Of a stretch of 64,000 nt of DNA, positions 45,281 to 53,958 are shown in pieces. Source of the DNA: Candidatus Thalassarchaeaceae archaeon (GTDB lineage Archaea; Thermoplasmatota; Poseidoniia; Poseidoniales; Thalassarchaeaceae); NCBI GenBank assembly GCA_029250605.1, contig JAQXEZ010000016.1, forward strand, positions 1-64,000. The letters are read 5' to 3'. A program made the translations under genes and the position numbers. How positions within the stretch are numbered: the stretch's first letter is position 1; every line of letters begins with the position of its first letter. The notes below the pieces were generated by a model, which saw only the letters and a program-made list of their open reading frames with translations, searched no databases and was not told the DNA's origin.

Positions 45281-46315
45281 TTGGGTTCGGTAGAATGGAG
45301 GTCGATTCCGACCGTACTTTATCCTCAGGAGATTCTCGACAAGGCATTTGGGAGGGCGAGCAGTCAGTCGGATTTGGTCGAGGATCCTGACAAGTACCAT
45401 CGAGTCAGGAAGCAGATGACTCGGATGGTCCAGTCTGCTTGTGATGTCGCGACAAAGACCCTAAACTCGTACGTGGGTAGATGGCCCAGCCTAAACTCGT
45501 TACCTGAGTTCGACCAGGCTCTTGTGGATGCAGCAGTGGGGTGTGACGATTACAAAAAGAATCTAGCATCATTGCAATGGGCCGCCGAGAGGTCCCAGAG
45601 GATTTCCGGAGAAGCGCAGTCAAAGATACTAAGACTCAGAGATATTGACGGATTTCACAAGGCAAGGAGGCACGCATATGGGCGCTTATCCTCAATTATC
45701 GATCAGATTTCACCTCAGATTTTGTGGTTGGGCGAGGCTCGAGAGGTTCTACGGAAACTTCCCTCTACCGACCCATTCGAACCATGCATTGTCGTAGCCG
45801 GATCACCCAATGTCGGAAAATCAGCATTAATTAGTGCACTTTCGAGTGGCGAGCCACAGGTCGCATCGTACCCATTTACGACCAAGCAAATCCATCTCGG
45901 GCATTTCACGCATAGGCGCAGAGTGTACCAGATGGTAGATACCCCCGGTCTTCTCGATAGGCCTATGCCGGAAAGGAACCAGATAGAGATGCAGGCTATT
46001 GCCGCTCTGGAGCATCTCGGCGATGTTCTGTTGTTTTTGATTGATAGGACCGACGATTCGACAACCCCTGTTTCCGAGCAGGAGCATCTCCTCGAAGAGG
46101 TGAGGGGACTCCTGTCCGACAGGAGGGTTCTTGTTGTTTCTACGAAGTCAGACCTCATCGAGAATAATGGCCCCTCTGACGATCACAGCATCAGCTCAAT
46201 TACCGGGGAAGGATTAGAGGATCTAAGGTCAGTTCTAATCGAAATTATCGATGCCGATAGGGTAGAAGATCCGCTGACTCTTCCCGATCATTGGCCTCGA
46301 CAGGATGAGGCCTAG
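45281..46315 (+). CDS. NOG1-like GTPase
   Basis: About 344 aa. The N-terminal helical region begins WRSIPTVLYPQEILDKAFGRAS and continues to about residue 165; the G domain has G1 AGSPNVGKSALI, G3 MVDTPGLLDRP and G4 STKSDL. This is the archaeal counterpart of the ribosome-assembly GTPase NOG1 (Obg superfamily). TTG 45281 is chosen because a perfect GGAGGT lies 6 nt upstream and the protein then starts as other NOG1 proteins do; the ORF-track ATG 45206 adds 25 residues. A TATA-like attactaatga is at about 45225. Confidence 0.85.
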   Translation: MGSVEWRSIPTVLYPQEILDKAFGRASSQSDLVEDPDKYHRVRKQMTRMVQSACDVATKTLNSYVGRWPSLNSLPEFDQALVDAAVGCDDYKKNLASLQWAAERSQRISGEAQSKILRLRDIDGFHKARRHAYGRLSSIIDQISPQILWLGEAREVLRKLPSTDPFEPCIVVAGSPNVGKSALISALSSGEPQVASYPFTTKQIHLGHFTHRRRVYQMVDTPGLLDRPMPERNQIEMQAIAALEHLGDVLLFLIDRTDDSTTPVSEQEHLLEEVRGLLSDRRVLVVSTKSDLIENNGPSDDHSISSITGEGLEDLRSVLIEIIDADRVEDPLTLPDHWPRQDEA

Positions 46316-46329
46316 ATCTATCCCGAGGA

Positions 46330-46446
46330 TCAGACGTGCCACGAATGGCCGCAGACTACGCAGTAGAAGTTGTGTCCGCCATAAGACTCAGAAAGTCCCG
46401 AAACGTCAACCTCAGAGCTGCAGTTGGGGCATTTTGTCACGCGCAT
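46330..46446 (-). CDS. 38-aa zinc-ribbon protein (absent from ORF track)
   Basis: The frame MRVTKCPNCSSEVDVSGL ... FYCVVCGHSWHV has two CxxC knuckles, TKCPNCSS and YCVVCGHSW, 20 residues apart, the pattern of a complete small zinc ribbon. TGA ends it 14 nt from the stop of the convergent GTPase gene. tgaataacc lies about 25 nt before the ATG, suggesting a leaderless transcript. Such mini-ribbons often bind nucleic acid or partner with ribosomal or polymerase proteins; the specific role is unknown. Confidence 0.65.
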   Translation of the reverse strand: MRVTKCPNCSSEVDVSGLSESYGGHNFYCVVCGHSWHV

Positions 46447-46491
46447 ACACTCTCCAATACGGATTGGTTATTCAACGATACTGAGGAAAAC

Positions 46492-47082
46492 TCACTTCTT
46501 ACCTTGGATTCGCTTCAGCAGGTTCCTAATCGGAAACGCCATCTCACCTGCCCCAAGCAGCAGCAGTCCAGAAGTGCCAGCGAGGATAATCTCAACGTAA
46601 TTGTCCAAGTGTATGCTAGAGGTCATCTCGACCATCTGTGAATCGAGTCCAGCACCCTCATAACCAGCGGTAACGAAACGGTAGGAACCAGGTTTGACCT
46701 TGAAAATCATCGAACCGTCATTCTGCGGCCCCCCTGCCACTAGGAACTCACCAATCTCTTCTTCTGTGCACATGGTTAGGCCAGTAGAACCATCCGGGGG
46801 GCACTCTTCCGCTGCCGAGGAATCTACTACTCCCAGCCAGCCTCTGTCTGGCTCCTTCCACTTAACATCAAGAGTGATGTCCAATAGCCCGAACGCACTT
46901 GGAACTTCCATATCCTCAATCGTCATTCCGACATTGCATCCAGCATCATCATCCGAGCAAGGGACGATAGGTACTTGATTTCCTGTTGCCGCCGTCTGAT
47001 ATCCGATTAGGCTCACGACGAGTATCAAAGCACATAGCAATCCGACCAACATCGGTAGAACGGAAAGGATTCTGACCATCAT
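46492..47082 (-). CDS. Membrane-anchored extracytoplasmic protein, unknown
   Basis: 196 aa: N-terminal helix (MLVGLLCALILVVSLIGYQ), an outer domain of about 110 residues with Cys pairs (CSDDDAGC, CPPDGSTGLTMC) and a beta-sandwich-like end (IFKVKPGSYRFVTAGYEG), then a second helix (YVEIILAGTSGLLLLGAG) and a basic cytosolic tail (RNLLKRIQGKK). No family recognised. It is downstream of DUF2116 and UMP kinase genes on the same strand. Confidence 0.7.
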   Translation of the reverse strand: MMVRILSVLPMLVGLLCALILVVSLIGYQTAATGNQVPIVPCSDDDAGCNVGMTIEDMEVPSAFGLLDITLDVKWKEPDRGWLGVVDSSAAEECPPDGSTGLTMCTEEEIGEFLVAGGPQNDGSMIFKVKPGSYRFVTAGYEGAGLDSQMVEMTSSIHLDNYVEIILAGTSGLLLLGAGEMAFPIRNLLKRIQGKK

Positions 47083-47110
47083 TCTAACATGCCTCCTGAT
47101 TCAACGCGAT

Positions 47111-47419
47111 TTAACCTGACGCTCCCATGATGATCTGGAATGCAAGGAGGCCAACGAAAATCGCAATCCCGAAGTACATCAAGAAGGTGAACCTCTTCCT
47201 TGATTTCTCACGCCTTTCAAACATTGTTTCACAACCATCGTCACCGCATATCGCTGGTTCGCTATCCAATGAAATCGGCTTCCAGCAAACGGTACAATGC
47301 CTGTGCGGCTCTATGCCAACCCTAGTTCTGGACTTGCTGCCTCTCTTCGATGCTGCGGCATGAGCCTGCTTCGCAGTCCTCTTCGCCGCCTTCAGAATGG
47401 TGTCTTTCCTACTGGTCAT
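47111..47419 (-). CDS. DUF2116-like zinc-ribbon membrane protein
   Basis: 102 aa. A basic N-terminus (KAAKRTAKQAHAAASKRGSKSRTR) precedes a treble-clef/zinc motif HRHCTVCWKPISLDSEPAICGDDGC and a C-terminal helix (FTFLMYFGIAIFVGLLAFQII). This matches the archaeal DUF2116 layout of a zinc finger plus one membrane span. The long basic arm suggests nucleic-acid or ribosome contact; inference only. Its first base overlaps the last base of the UMP kinase stop. Confidence 0.78.
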   Translation of the reverse strand: MTSRKDTILKAAKRTAKQAHAAASKRGSKSRTRVGIEPHRHCTVCWKPISLDSEPAICGDDGCETMFERREKSRKRFTFLMYFGIAIFVGLLAFQIIMGASG

Positions 47420-48120
47420 TAGCCCCTCACCCTCGTTCCCTCGAAATCATCCCCCTCGAGTGACATCTTGATCACTTGAGTGTCCCTGCCATCGAGAACA
47501 TCCAGGGGGAGGCCATGCTCAACTGCTTCCCCCACTCCAACTGGATCAACTACCTGGGAGGTCCCTGCCTCTGCATGTTCTGGTGGCCCCACTATCTCTT
47601 GCAATTCTCTTAGTGTCAGATGATCGAAAGATTCTGCTTCAGGATATTGGCTGGGATCATGTGAATAGACGCGGGCGACGTTCGTCGCAATAACACACTT
47701 TTCCGCCTCACTCTGTATAGCCAACCTAATTGCAACTGCATCTGTAGTGTGCCCCGGCTCAGTCCCCCCCATTACGACAACGTCACATTTCTCCAATTCT
47801 AGCACCGCTTCTTCTGTGCTTTCTGGAATCTTCCTCGATACTGCCAAACCGCCTTCGGAGAGTGATTCTCTGACAATGGTTGCATTGAGTCTCGTCGCGG
47901 CAATTCCGATCCTGTCCAAGTGAGACACATCTTGAATAAATGGCTTGGCCAATTCTATCCCCTCTCTCGCCGGAGAGCCACCTCCAACTACCAATGCCAC
48001 CTTTGACCCTGATTCCACACTTGCTACAATTACTTCGACCAAACTCTGTAACCATTTGTGTCTCCCTTCGACTTCCGGCCTAAGCAAGCTCCCACCGAGC
48101 GCAACAACAACCGTCGCCAT
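47419..48120 (-). CDS. pyrH: UMP kinase, archaeal type
   Basis: 233 aa amino-acid-kinase fold. VVVALGGSLLRPE, ALVVGGGSPAREGIEL, LDRIGIAATRLNATIV and VMGGTEPGHTTDAVAIRLA are the expected nucleotide and phosphate contacts of archaeal PyrH. It makes UDP from UMP. Together with carAB and dut it covers pyrimidine supply in this window. Divergent from aRF1, sharing a palindromic AT-rich promoter region. Confidence 0.9.
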   Translation of the reverse strand: MATVVVALGGSLLRPEVEGRHKWLQSLVEVIVASVESGSKVALVVGGGSPAREGIELAKPFIQDVSHLDRIGIAATRLNATIVRESLSEGGLAVSRKIPESTEEAVLELEKCDVVVMGGTEPGHTTDAVAIRLAIQSEAEKCVIATNVARVYSHDPSQYPEAESFDHLTLRELQEIVGPPEHAEAGTSQVVDPVGVGEAVEHGLPLDVLDGRDTQVIKMSLEGDDFEGTRVRG

Positions 48121-48148
48121 CGACCATAGGTTGGCACCTTGCCTTTCA

Positions 48149-48156
48149 ATACGTAT
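48149..48156. promoter_or_regulatory. Palindromic TATA-like element between pyrH and aRF1 genes
   Basis: atacgtat is a perfect palindrome about 27-30 nt upstream of the pyrH ATG on the minus strand, and on the plus strand it would start an aRF1 message near 48180, leaving a leader of about 37 nt. One element may serve both directions. Confidence 0.4.
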
Positions 48157-48188
48157 GCTCTACTGGTGCTGAAGGGTTGAAATGCCGC

Positions 48189-48207
48189 CCGTGATGTCAA
48201 ATCACGG
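48189..48207 (+). promoter_or_regulatory. Leader hairpin next to the aRF1 ribosome-binding site
   Basis: ccgtgat-gtcaa-atcacgg forms a perfect 7-bp stem with a 5-nt loop. Its 3' arm shares two bases with the Shine-Dalgarno ggagg (48206-48210), which is 6 nt before the ATG at 48217. Folding could limit ribosome access, or the inverted repeat could be an operator. Confidence 0.5.
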
Positions 48208-48216
48208 AGGAGTAGC

Positions 48217-49464
48217 ATGTCTGACGAGATAGCGCAGCAACAGCGTAGGCTTCGACTCAAGAAGTCACTCGCGGAACTATCCGTAATGAAGGGCATGGGA
48301 ACCGAGTTGGTTACTGTCATAATCCCACCTGAAAAGATGATGCACGATGTTCGCCATCATCTTGTAAATGAGGCCGGCCAAGCCGCCAACATCAAGTCTA
48401 AATCCACTAAGAAGCATGTTACTGATGCCATAGAATCAGCAATTTCTACACTTAATCGATACAAGACGCCAGGAGATGGCGGAATCGCACTTTTCGTCGG
48501 CCATGTTATCACTGGAAATAACAAGTCAAGGCTGATGTCGACTGTGATCGACGATCCTCCGGAGCCATTCCCGTCCTTCAGATACAGGTGCGACTCAACC
48601 TTCGAGATTAGTCAGTTGGAAGAGATGCTCATCGATCGAACTTCATATGCTCTTTTTGTCATCGATAGATCAGAGGCAGCTTATGGGTTGGCTTCAGGAA
48701 AAAGACTACATTGTCAAGAGCACATCACATCACTAGTCCCTTCGAAGCATGGCAGAGGGGGGCAATCTGCACAAAGGTTCGAGAGGCTGATTGAGGAGGC
48801 GGCTCATAACTTCTTCAAGAAAGCAGCAGAAAGAGCGTCAAACTACTGGCTCCCGATGGTCCAGGATCTGAAAGGGGTAATTATCGGTGGGCCAGGGGCG
48901 ACAAAGGACTTCGTTGTGAAGAATGACTATTTCCATCACGAAATCAAGAAACTGATCGCTGAACCTTTCTTTGATGTGGGCTATTCGAATGAGAGTGGCC
49001 TGAGGGAGTTGATTCAACGTGCCGGCTCAACAATGGATCAGATAGAGTTAGATGTCGAACGCACAATCGTCGATGAATTCTTGCAGGAGGTGATGAAGTC
49101 AAACCCAAAGGCGACTTATGGGGAGATGATGATTCGTTCCGCATTGGGGCAAGGTGCGGTTTCCACCCTCCTTCTCTCCGAGGCACTAACAAAGAGGAGA
49201 GTCACCTGGTTTTGCAAGGGGTGCAAGAATGAGTGGGTAACCACTCATGAAAAGTCATCAGCGATCCCAATTTGTCCTGAGTGCAAATCTGAAAAAGTCA
49301 TTGAGGACGAGGAGAATTCAATGGATATCATCGATGAACTAACGATATTGGCCGGACACACTTCTGCAAAGGTTCGACTAATCTCACTTGATACCGAGGA
49401 GGGTTCGACCCTCCATACTTCTTTCGGCGGAATCGCCGCACTGTTGAGGTACCCAATTTCTTGA
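48217..49464 (+). CDS. prf1: Peptide chain release factor 1, archaeal (aRF1)
   Basis: 415 aa, full length. The stop-codon recognition motif NIKS is at residues 58-61 and the peptidyl-hydrolysis motif GGQ at 181-183 (KHGRGGQSAQRFERL). Domain 3 has DYFHHEIKK and the small zinc region CKGC ... CPECKSEKV. It terminates translation at all three stop codons. Start supported by ggagg 6 nt upstream. Followed after 1 nt by argS. Confidence 0.97.
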   Translation: MSDEIAQQQRRLRLKKSLAELSVMKGMGTELVTVIIPPEKMMHDVRHHLVNEAGQAANIKSKSTKKHVTDAIESAISTLNRYKTPGDGGIALFVGHVITGNNKSRLMSTVIDDPPEPFPSFRYRCDSTFEISQLEEMLIDRTSYALFVIDRSEAAYGLASGKRLHCQEHITSLVPSKHGRGGQSAQRFERLIEEAAHNFFKKAAERASNYWLPMVQDLKGVIIGGPGATKDFVVKNDYFHHEIKKLIAEPFFDVGYSNESGLRELIQRAGSTMDQIELDVERTIVDEFLQEVMKSNPKATYGEMMIRSALGQGAVSTLLLSEALTKRRVTWFCKGCKNEWVTTHEKSSAIPICPECKSEKVIEDEENSMDIIDELTILAGHTSAKVRLISLDTEEGSTLHTSFGGIAALLRYPIS

Positions 49465-49465
49465 G

Positions 49466-51214
49466 GTGATTTGGATTAGAGATCTAATTGATGAGATGAC
49501 CCCAACCTTCTCCAAAGCCATGAAATCACTGGAAGTAGACGATTCGGTATGGCTTCCGTTAATCGGAAGAGCAACGGTTGAGGATCACGGGGACGTAGCG
49601 CTTCCATGCCATTCTCTGGCAAGTAGGTTGAGAAAACCTCCCCAGGATATTGCAGAGCAAATCTGCATGCTCGTCAAGGAAGATCTAGATCCGTTTGCAA
49701 CCGTCTCATCAATTAGTGGATTCGTGAACATTAGTGCAAAACCAGAATGGCTATCAAATTCACTTTCCTCTCTCATCTCCGATCACAGATTGGGCATCGA
49801 GTTGGAAAACCCCCTCACATTCGCAATCGACTATTCGGCCCCTAACGTCGCTAAGGAGATGCACGTCGGTCACCTGAGGTCGACTGTAATAGGTGATTCA
49901 ATAGTCAGAATGCTCGAATTCAAGGGACATAGGGCGATTAGGGAGAATCACGTAGGTGACTGGGGTACTCCATTCGGTATGTTGATCGAGCATCTTCTAG
50001 ATCTCGGTGAGGATCTGGCGGCAAATGAGTTGGGCGTCGGTGATCTGGACTCATTCTACAAACAGGCCAGGGCCAAATTTGTCTCCGATGATGAGTTTGC
50101 TGATCGATCGAGAAGCAGGGTTGTTCTCCTCCAAGGAGGAGATCCAGAGACACTTCGGCTCTGGAGGGTTCTGGTTGACGAATCAATGAGGTACTTCAAC
50201 GAGGTTTACTCAATGCTAGGAGTTCTACTAACCGATGAAGACATCAGAGGGGAGTCAAGTTACCATGACTTGCTTCCAGAGGTCGTTGAACGACTGAAGA
50301 AAGTTGGGATATTGGAGGAGAGCGAGGGTGCAGATGTTGTTTTCCCGGGCGGATGGGTCAATCGCGAAGGGGAGCCACTTCCAATGATAATCAGGAAGGC
50401 AGATGGGGGCTACAACTACAGCACTTCAGATCTGGCATGTATTATCGATAGAGTCGAGAGACTGGGCTGCGATAGATTCCTGTATGTCGTCGGTACTCCT
50501 CAGAAGCAGCACTTCGAGATGGTCTTCCAAGTCGCAAAGCAAGCAGGGTTCATGAACGAGAATCATCAAGCTGTGCACGTTAATTTCGGCTCGGTTCTTG
50601 ATACAGATGGAAAGGTTCTGAAGAGCAGGGAGGGGGAAGTCATCAAACTCCATGATCTCCTAGAAGAAGCAATCAGGAGGGCCGATGATGCAATCAATGA
50701 GAAGAATCCAGAATTGGTTGGCGATGAAAGGGACCAGGTTGCTCGGACTGTGGGCATTGGGGCCGTCAAGTACGCCGACCTCTCCACCGAGAGAACGAAA
50801 GACTACGTTTTTGATTGGGAAAGGATGCTATCTTTCGATGGAAACACGGCCCCATATCTTCAATATGCATATGCTAGGATATGCAGCATTTTCAGAAAAT
50901 GGGGTGGTGACAGGGAATCTCTCCGTGACGCTGTTTTTGTCTTATCCAATTCACAAGAATTGACCCTTTCCAGAAGGCTTGCAGAGTTCCCCTCAATTTT
51001 TGATAACTCATTTGACACATTCAGCCCTCACAAACTTTGTACTCACTTGCATTCAATCGCCTCAGCATTCGCCTCATTTTACGAGAATTGCAATGTTCTG
51101 AAGGAGGAGGATGATGATATTGCAAAAAGCCGTTTAGCATTGTGTGAGCTAACTGCTCGAGAACTCCAACTGGGATTGGGGATAATGGGAATCGATGTTC
51201 CGGAGAGAATGTGA
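49466..51214 (+). CDS. argS: Arginyl-tRNA synthetase
   Basis: 582 aa class I ArgRS: additional N-domain ([15 protein letters not shown], then GFVNI), HIGH equivalent in [39 protein letters not shown], and the KMSKS-equivalent region [18 protein letters not shown], plus the DALR anticodon domain ([15 protein letters not shown]). GTG 49466 follows the aRF1 stop directly with gaggtgat overlapping it; ATG 49496 is a possible alternative. Confidence 0.95.
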   Translation: MIWIRDLIDEMTPTFSKAMKSLEVDDSVWLPLIGRATVEDHGDVALPCHSLASRLRKPPQDIAEQICMLVKEDLDPFATVSSISGFVNISAKPEWLSNSLSSLISDHRLGIELENPLTFAIDYSAPNVAKEMHVGHLRSTVIGDSIVRMLEFKGHRAIRENHVGDWGTPFGMLIEHLLDLGEDLAANELGVGDLDSFYKQARAKFVSDDEFADRSRSRVVLLQGGDPETLRLWRVLVDESMRYFNEVYSMLGVLLTDEDIRGESSYHDLLPEVVERLKKVGILEESEGADVVFPGGWVNREGEPLPMIIRKADGGYNYSTSDLACIIDRVERLGCDRFLYVVGTPQKQHFEMVFQVAKQAGFMNENHQAVHVNFGSVLDTDGKVLKSREGEVIKLHDLLEEAIRRADDAINEKNPELVGDERDQVARTVGIGAVKYADLSTERTKDYVFDWERMLSFDGNTAPYLQYAYARICSIFRKWGGDRESLRDAVFVLSNSQELTLSRRLAEFPSIFDNSFDTFSPHKLCTHLHSIASAFASFYENCNVLKEEDDDIAKSRLALCELTARELQLGLGIMGIDVPERM

Positions 51215-51254
51215 ATCTAGGCATGTTCAAAATATGCAGCCTCTTGCCGTCTTC

Positions 51255-51719
51255 ATGGTTAAAGTAGGCGAGAAGGCCCCCGATTTTACATTGAAGAACA
51301 CCTCAAAGGAAGCAGTAACACTATCCGACTATCGCGGAAAGACTGTGATTTTAGCATTCTATCCGGGAGCATTTACGGGTGTTTGCGACAAAGAGATGTG
51401 CTCATTTCAAGAAAATCTTACCATTCTGAACGATTGCAATGCGACTGTATTTGGAATCAGCGTAGACTCCCCTTGGGCCAACGCAGAGTTCGCGAGAAGA
51501 TACAACTTAGAATTTGAATTACTTTCAGATCTGGATAGGGATGTCGTCGAGTCATACGATGCACAATTTGTCGGGCTCGGTGGTCTCGATGGTTATGTCA
51601 GTGCAAACCGAGTAGTCATAATAATCGATACTCAGGGAACAGTCCAGTATCGGTGGGTCGCTGAAAATCCAGGGGTCGAGCCAGATTACGACGCAGTGGT
51701 TTCTTTCTGTGCTGCTTAG
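51255..51719 (+). CDS. Peroxiredoxin (AhpC/TSA, BCP-like)
   Basis: 154 aa from ATG 51255. Peroxidatic Cys44 lies in [16 protein letters not shown] (PxxxTxxC), with Cys49 five residues later as a possible partner, and [27 protein letters not shown] is family-typical. It reduces hydrogen peroxide or organic peroxides. The aaaatatgc box about 27 nt upstream supports this start against the track's 51195, which would overlap argS. Stop overlaps the convergent M28 gene by 4 nt. Confidence 0.92.
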   Translation: MVKVGEKAPDFTLKNTSKEAVTLSDYRGKTVILAFYPGAFTGVCDKEMCSFQENLTILNDCNATVFGISVDSPWANAEFARRYNLEFELLSDLDRDVVESYDAQFVGLGGLDGYVSANRVVIIIDTQGTVQYRWVAENPGVEPDYDAVVSFCAA

Positions 51720-53272
51720 CCCCATGCTAGGTGACGAACCAGAGAACCGTAGATGATCCCAGAAACAGCTAGGCTCTCTTCGTTGAATCGATCCATGTTG
51801 TCCAAGTAGGTGTGGTATTCTGACGAGCCGGAGCCATAGCACATCATCGCCAATCCAAATTCATCCACCTCTTCCTGGTGAATTCCAAACACGAATGGCG
51901 CATGGTCAGAGTTGTATGGCATCTGCTCCGATGCAAGCTCCCTAACGCTAATGCTGTATCTTTCGTACAGTTCGGGATGGGTCTCAGCAAACTCGTCAAC
52001 CAAACCCTCAATGTGTTTCACATCCGTTGCACTGTTCCCCTGCAGCATCACTCCGGAGTTCCTCTCGGCATCTACGTGGTTCATATCGAGGTTGATGTAC
52101 AGTCTGAGGTTATCCTCCAGCATTTCCCTATGCTTGCTGACCCATTCCGAGGATCCCCAGAGGCCTTCTTCTTCCCCACCCCATGTGCAGAAGTAGACCG
52201 TCAATTCAGGTTCTCCCAGTTCTTCTTGCAACAAGCCGAATTGCCTAGCCATCTCCATCACAGTGGCGGCCCCTGCCGTGTTGTCCACAGCACCTTGCCC
52301 ATTGTATACGGTGTCATGATGGGCGCCAATTACGACCAACTCCTCGGTCTCACCCTCGATAATCCCGCAAGGAACGTGGATGTTGCCATTGTTTTGGTTG
52401 TCAACCTCTATTCGGAATTCTAACATCCCTTCTGAGTTGACTACCTGGTCACGGATAGACTCACCGACGCTCTTCGAGACCATTACGAACCCGATGTCGT
52501 AGGGCCTTTCCTCAAACTGCGTGATATCCAGAGATTTAGAGTAGGGGACGCAATCACCGGATACCAAATCATCACAATTTTGTCTGGAATTTACCGTAAT
52601 CAGGCCCCTCAGACCATTCTCCTGGGCTCGCGTCATCAGTATTGTGTTGCTCTCGGTTCCCGGCTGACCATTCTCGCCATCCAACAGCCATACCAATCCA
52701 ATGCCATTGCTGGCCGAACTCCAATCCTGTGTTTGATTCCCCATGGCCAAGTCAATCACGTGGACATCACTGCTCGCTGGAATATTCACGCTTCCGCTGT
52801 ATCCCTGGACGACGAAATCTGACCTGTGCTCGAATTGCACCTCATCTCTGTCCAAGTCCGCAACAGAGCAAGGTGCTGGACCCCCGAAAATCCCTCCAAC
52901 ATTACCAGGTAGGCAGATCATCATTTCGAATGTGTTGCCCATGTAGTATAGTGGAACCTCGAACTCTTCGAGAGTAGAGGGCAATCCGCTATTCGAGAAA
53001 TTGGTCTTGATCGATTGTGCAGTATTCTCCTCTTCCACAGTTCCAGAAAGCCTTCCACCCCAGTCAGGATCTCCGAGGTCAACCAGACCTTGGGCATACG
53101 CCCTAGTTTGGTTGGCGTCGAAGTCAATTAACTCGTATTCTTGCTCTCCCTTGATCCATCTTGCTAGATCTTCCCCGAACAAAACCCCGCCTCCCGCCGC
53201 ACCGAGGACGACCATACCTACGACGATAATTGTGGAAGTCGGCTTACCAAAACTAGGTGACCATTCAGTCAT
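51716..53272 (-). CDS. M28 family metallopeptidase with PA-type insert, membrane-anchored
   Basis: 518 aa. One N-terminal helix ([20 protein letters not shown]), then a beta-rich region (about residues 90-300) that resembles a protease-associated insert, then the catalytic domain: [30 protein letters not shown] (first His/Asp), [11 protein letters not shown] (Glu pair), [13 protein letters not shown] (Asp) and NSDHAPF (His). Faces outward. It differs from the 393-aa M28 at 17.7 kb by the large insert. ttcaatt lies about 27 nt upstream of the start. Confidence 0.92.
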   Translation of the reverse strand: MTEWSPSFGKPTSTIIVVGMVVLGAAGGGVLFGEDLARWIKGEQEYELIDFDANQTRAYAQGLVDLGDPDWGGRLSGTVEEENTAQSIKTNFSNSGLPSTLEEFEVPLYYMGNTFEMMICLPGNVGGIFGGPAPCSVADLDRDEVQFEHRSDFVVQGYSGSVNIPASSDVHVIDLAMGNQTQDWSSASNGIGLVWLLDGENGQPGTESNTILMTRAQENGLRGLITVNSRQNCDDLVSGDCVPYSKSLDITQFEERPYDIGFVMVSKSVGESIRDQVVNSEGMLEFRIEVDNQNNGNIHVPCGIIEGETEELVVIGAHHDTVYNGQGAVDNTAGAATVMEMARQFGLLQEELGEPELTVYFCTWGGEEEGLWGSSEWVSKHREMLEDNLRLYINLDMNHVDAERNSGVMLQGNSATDVKHIEGLVDEFAETHPELYERYSISVRELASEQMPYNSDHAPFVFGIHQEEVDEFGLAMMCYGSGSSEYHTYLDNMDRFNEESLAVSGIIYGSLVRHLAWG

Positions 53273-53335
53273 GTTATGGCAATTGAACTCTTTCCACCAC
53301 TATTGAACCCATTCCAGTGCCGGTCATGCTGGGCA

Positions 53336-53917
53336 TCAATCTTCAGCTCCGACCTCTTCGCCAGTCCATCTTTTTCCCAAGGAGTGCTCAATGTCTAACT
53401 GGTCCAGTATCCTTGCCACTACAAAGTCAACTAGATCCCCAATGTCTCTAGGGGAGTGGTAGAATCCCGGACTTGCAGGAAGGATCACGACTCCCCACTC
53501 GGAGAGGTTGTACATCGCTTTCAGATGAGGGGTGGAGTAAGGGGCCTCCCTTGGAATTACGATCAGTTTCCTCCTCTCCTTCATTGCCACCAAAGCACTC
53601 CTGGTTGCAAGGTTGTCACTAATTCCGGCAGCGATTTTTCCAATGGTTGTGCCACTGGCCGGACATATGACATACGCATCGAATCTAGCAGACCCCGATG
53701 CTGCTCTAGCAGCAAGGTTCTCATTATCTTCGAGATTCACACCTTCTCTATCAGCCAATTCGCGAGGGGTGATGCCGCATTCAAGATCCAGATTAATGGC
53801 CCCAGTGCTAGTGACTATCAGGTTCACAGACCACTTGTGTTCGACTAGCGCTTCAATCAGCCTGACGCAGTACTGTGCTCCCGATGCCCCAGTAAGTGCG
53901 ACAACGGCCTCAGGCAT
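53336..53917 (-). CDS. ubiX: UbiX-like flavin prenyltransferase
   Basis: 193 aa flavoprotein that makes prenylated FMN for UbiD-type decarboxylases. MPEAVVALTGASGAQYCVRLIEAL is the FMN site, AYVICPASGTTIGKIAAGISDNLATRSALVAMKERRKLIVIPREAPYS holds the conserved SGT/PRE motifs, and MYNLSEWGVVILPASPGFYHSP the C-terminal site. No UbiD gene is in the window. ATG 53917 chosen over 53941, whose extra 8 residues precede the family start. Confidence 0.92.
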   Translation of the reverse strand: MPEAVVALTGASGAQYCVRLIEALVEHKWSVNLIVTSTGAINLDLECGITPRELADREGVNLEDNENLAARAASGSARFDAYVICPASGTTIGKIAAGISDNLATRSALVAMKERRKLIVIPREAPYSTPHLKAMYNLSEWGVVILPASPGFYHSPRDIGDLVDFVVARILDQLDIEHSLGKRWTGEEVGAED

Positions 53918-53958
53918 GCCATCGCGGCATACCCCCTCCATTCAATGGTTTCCCAACC

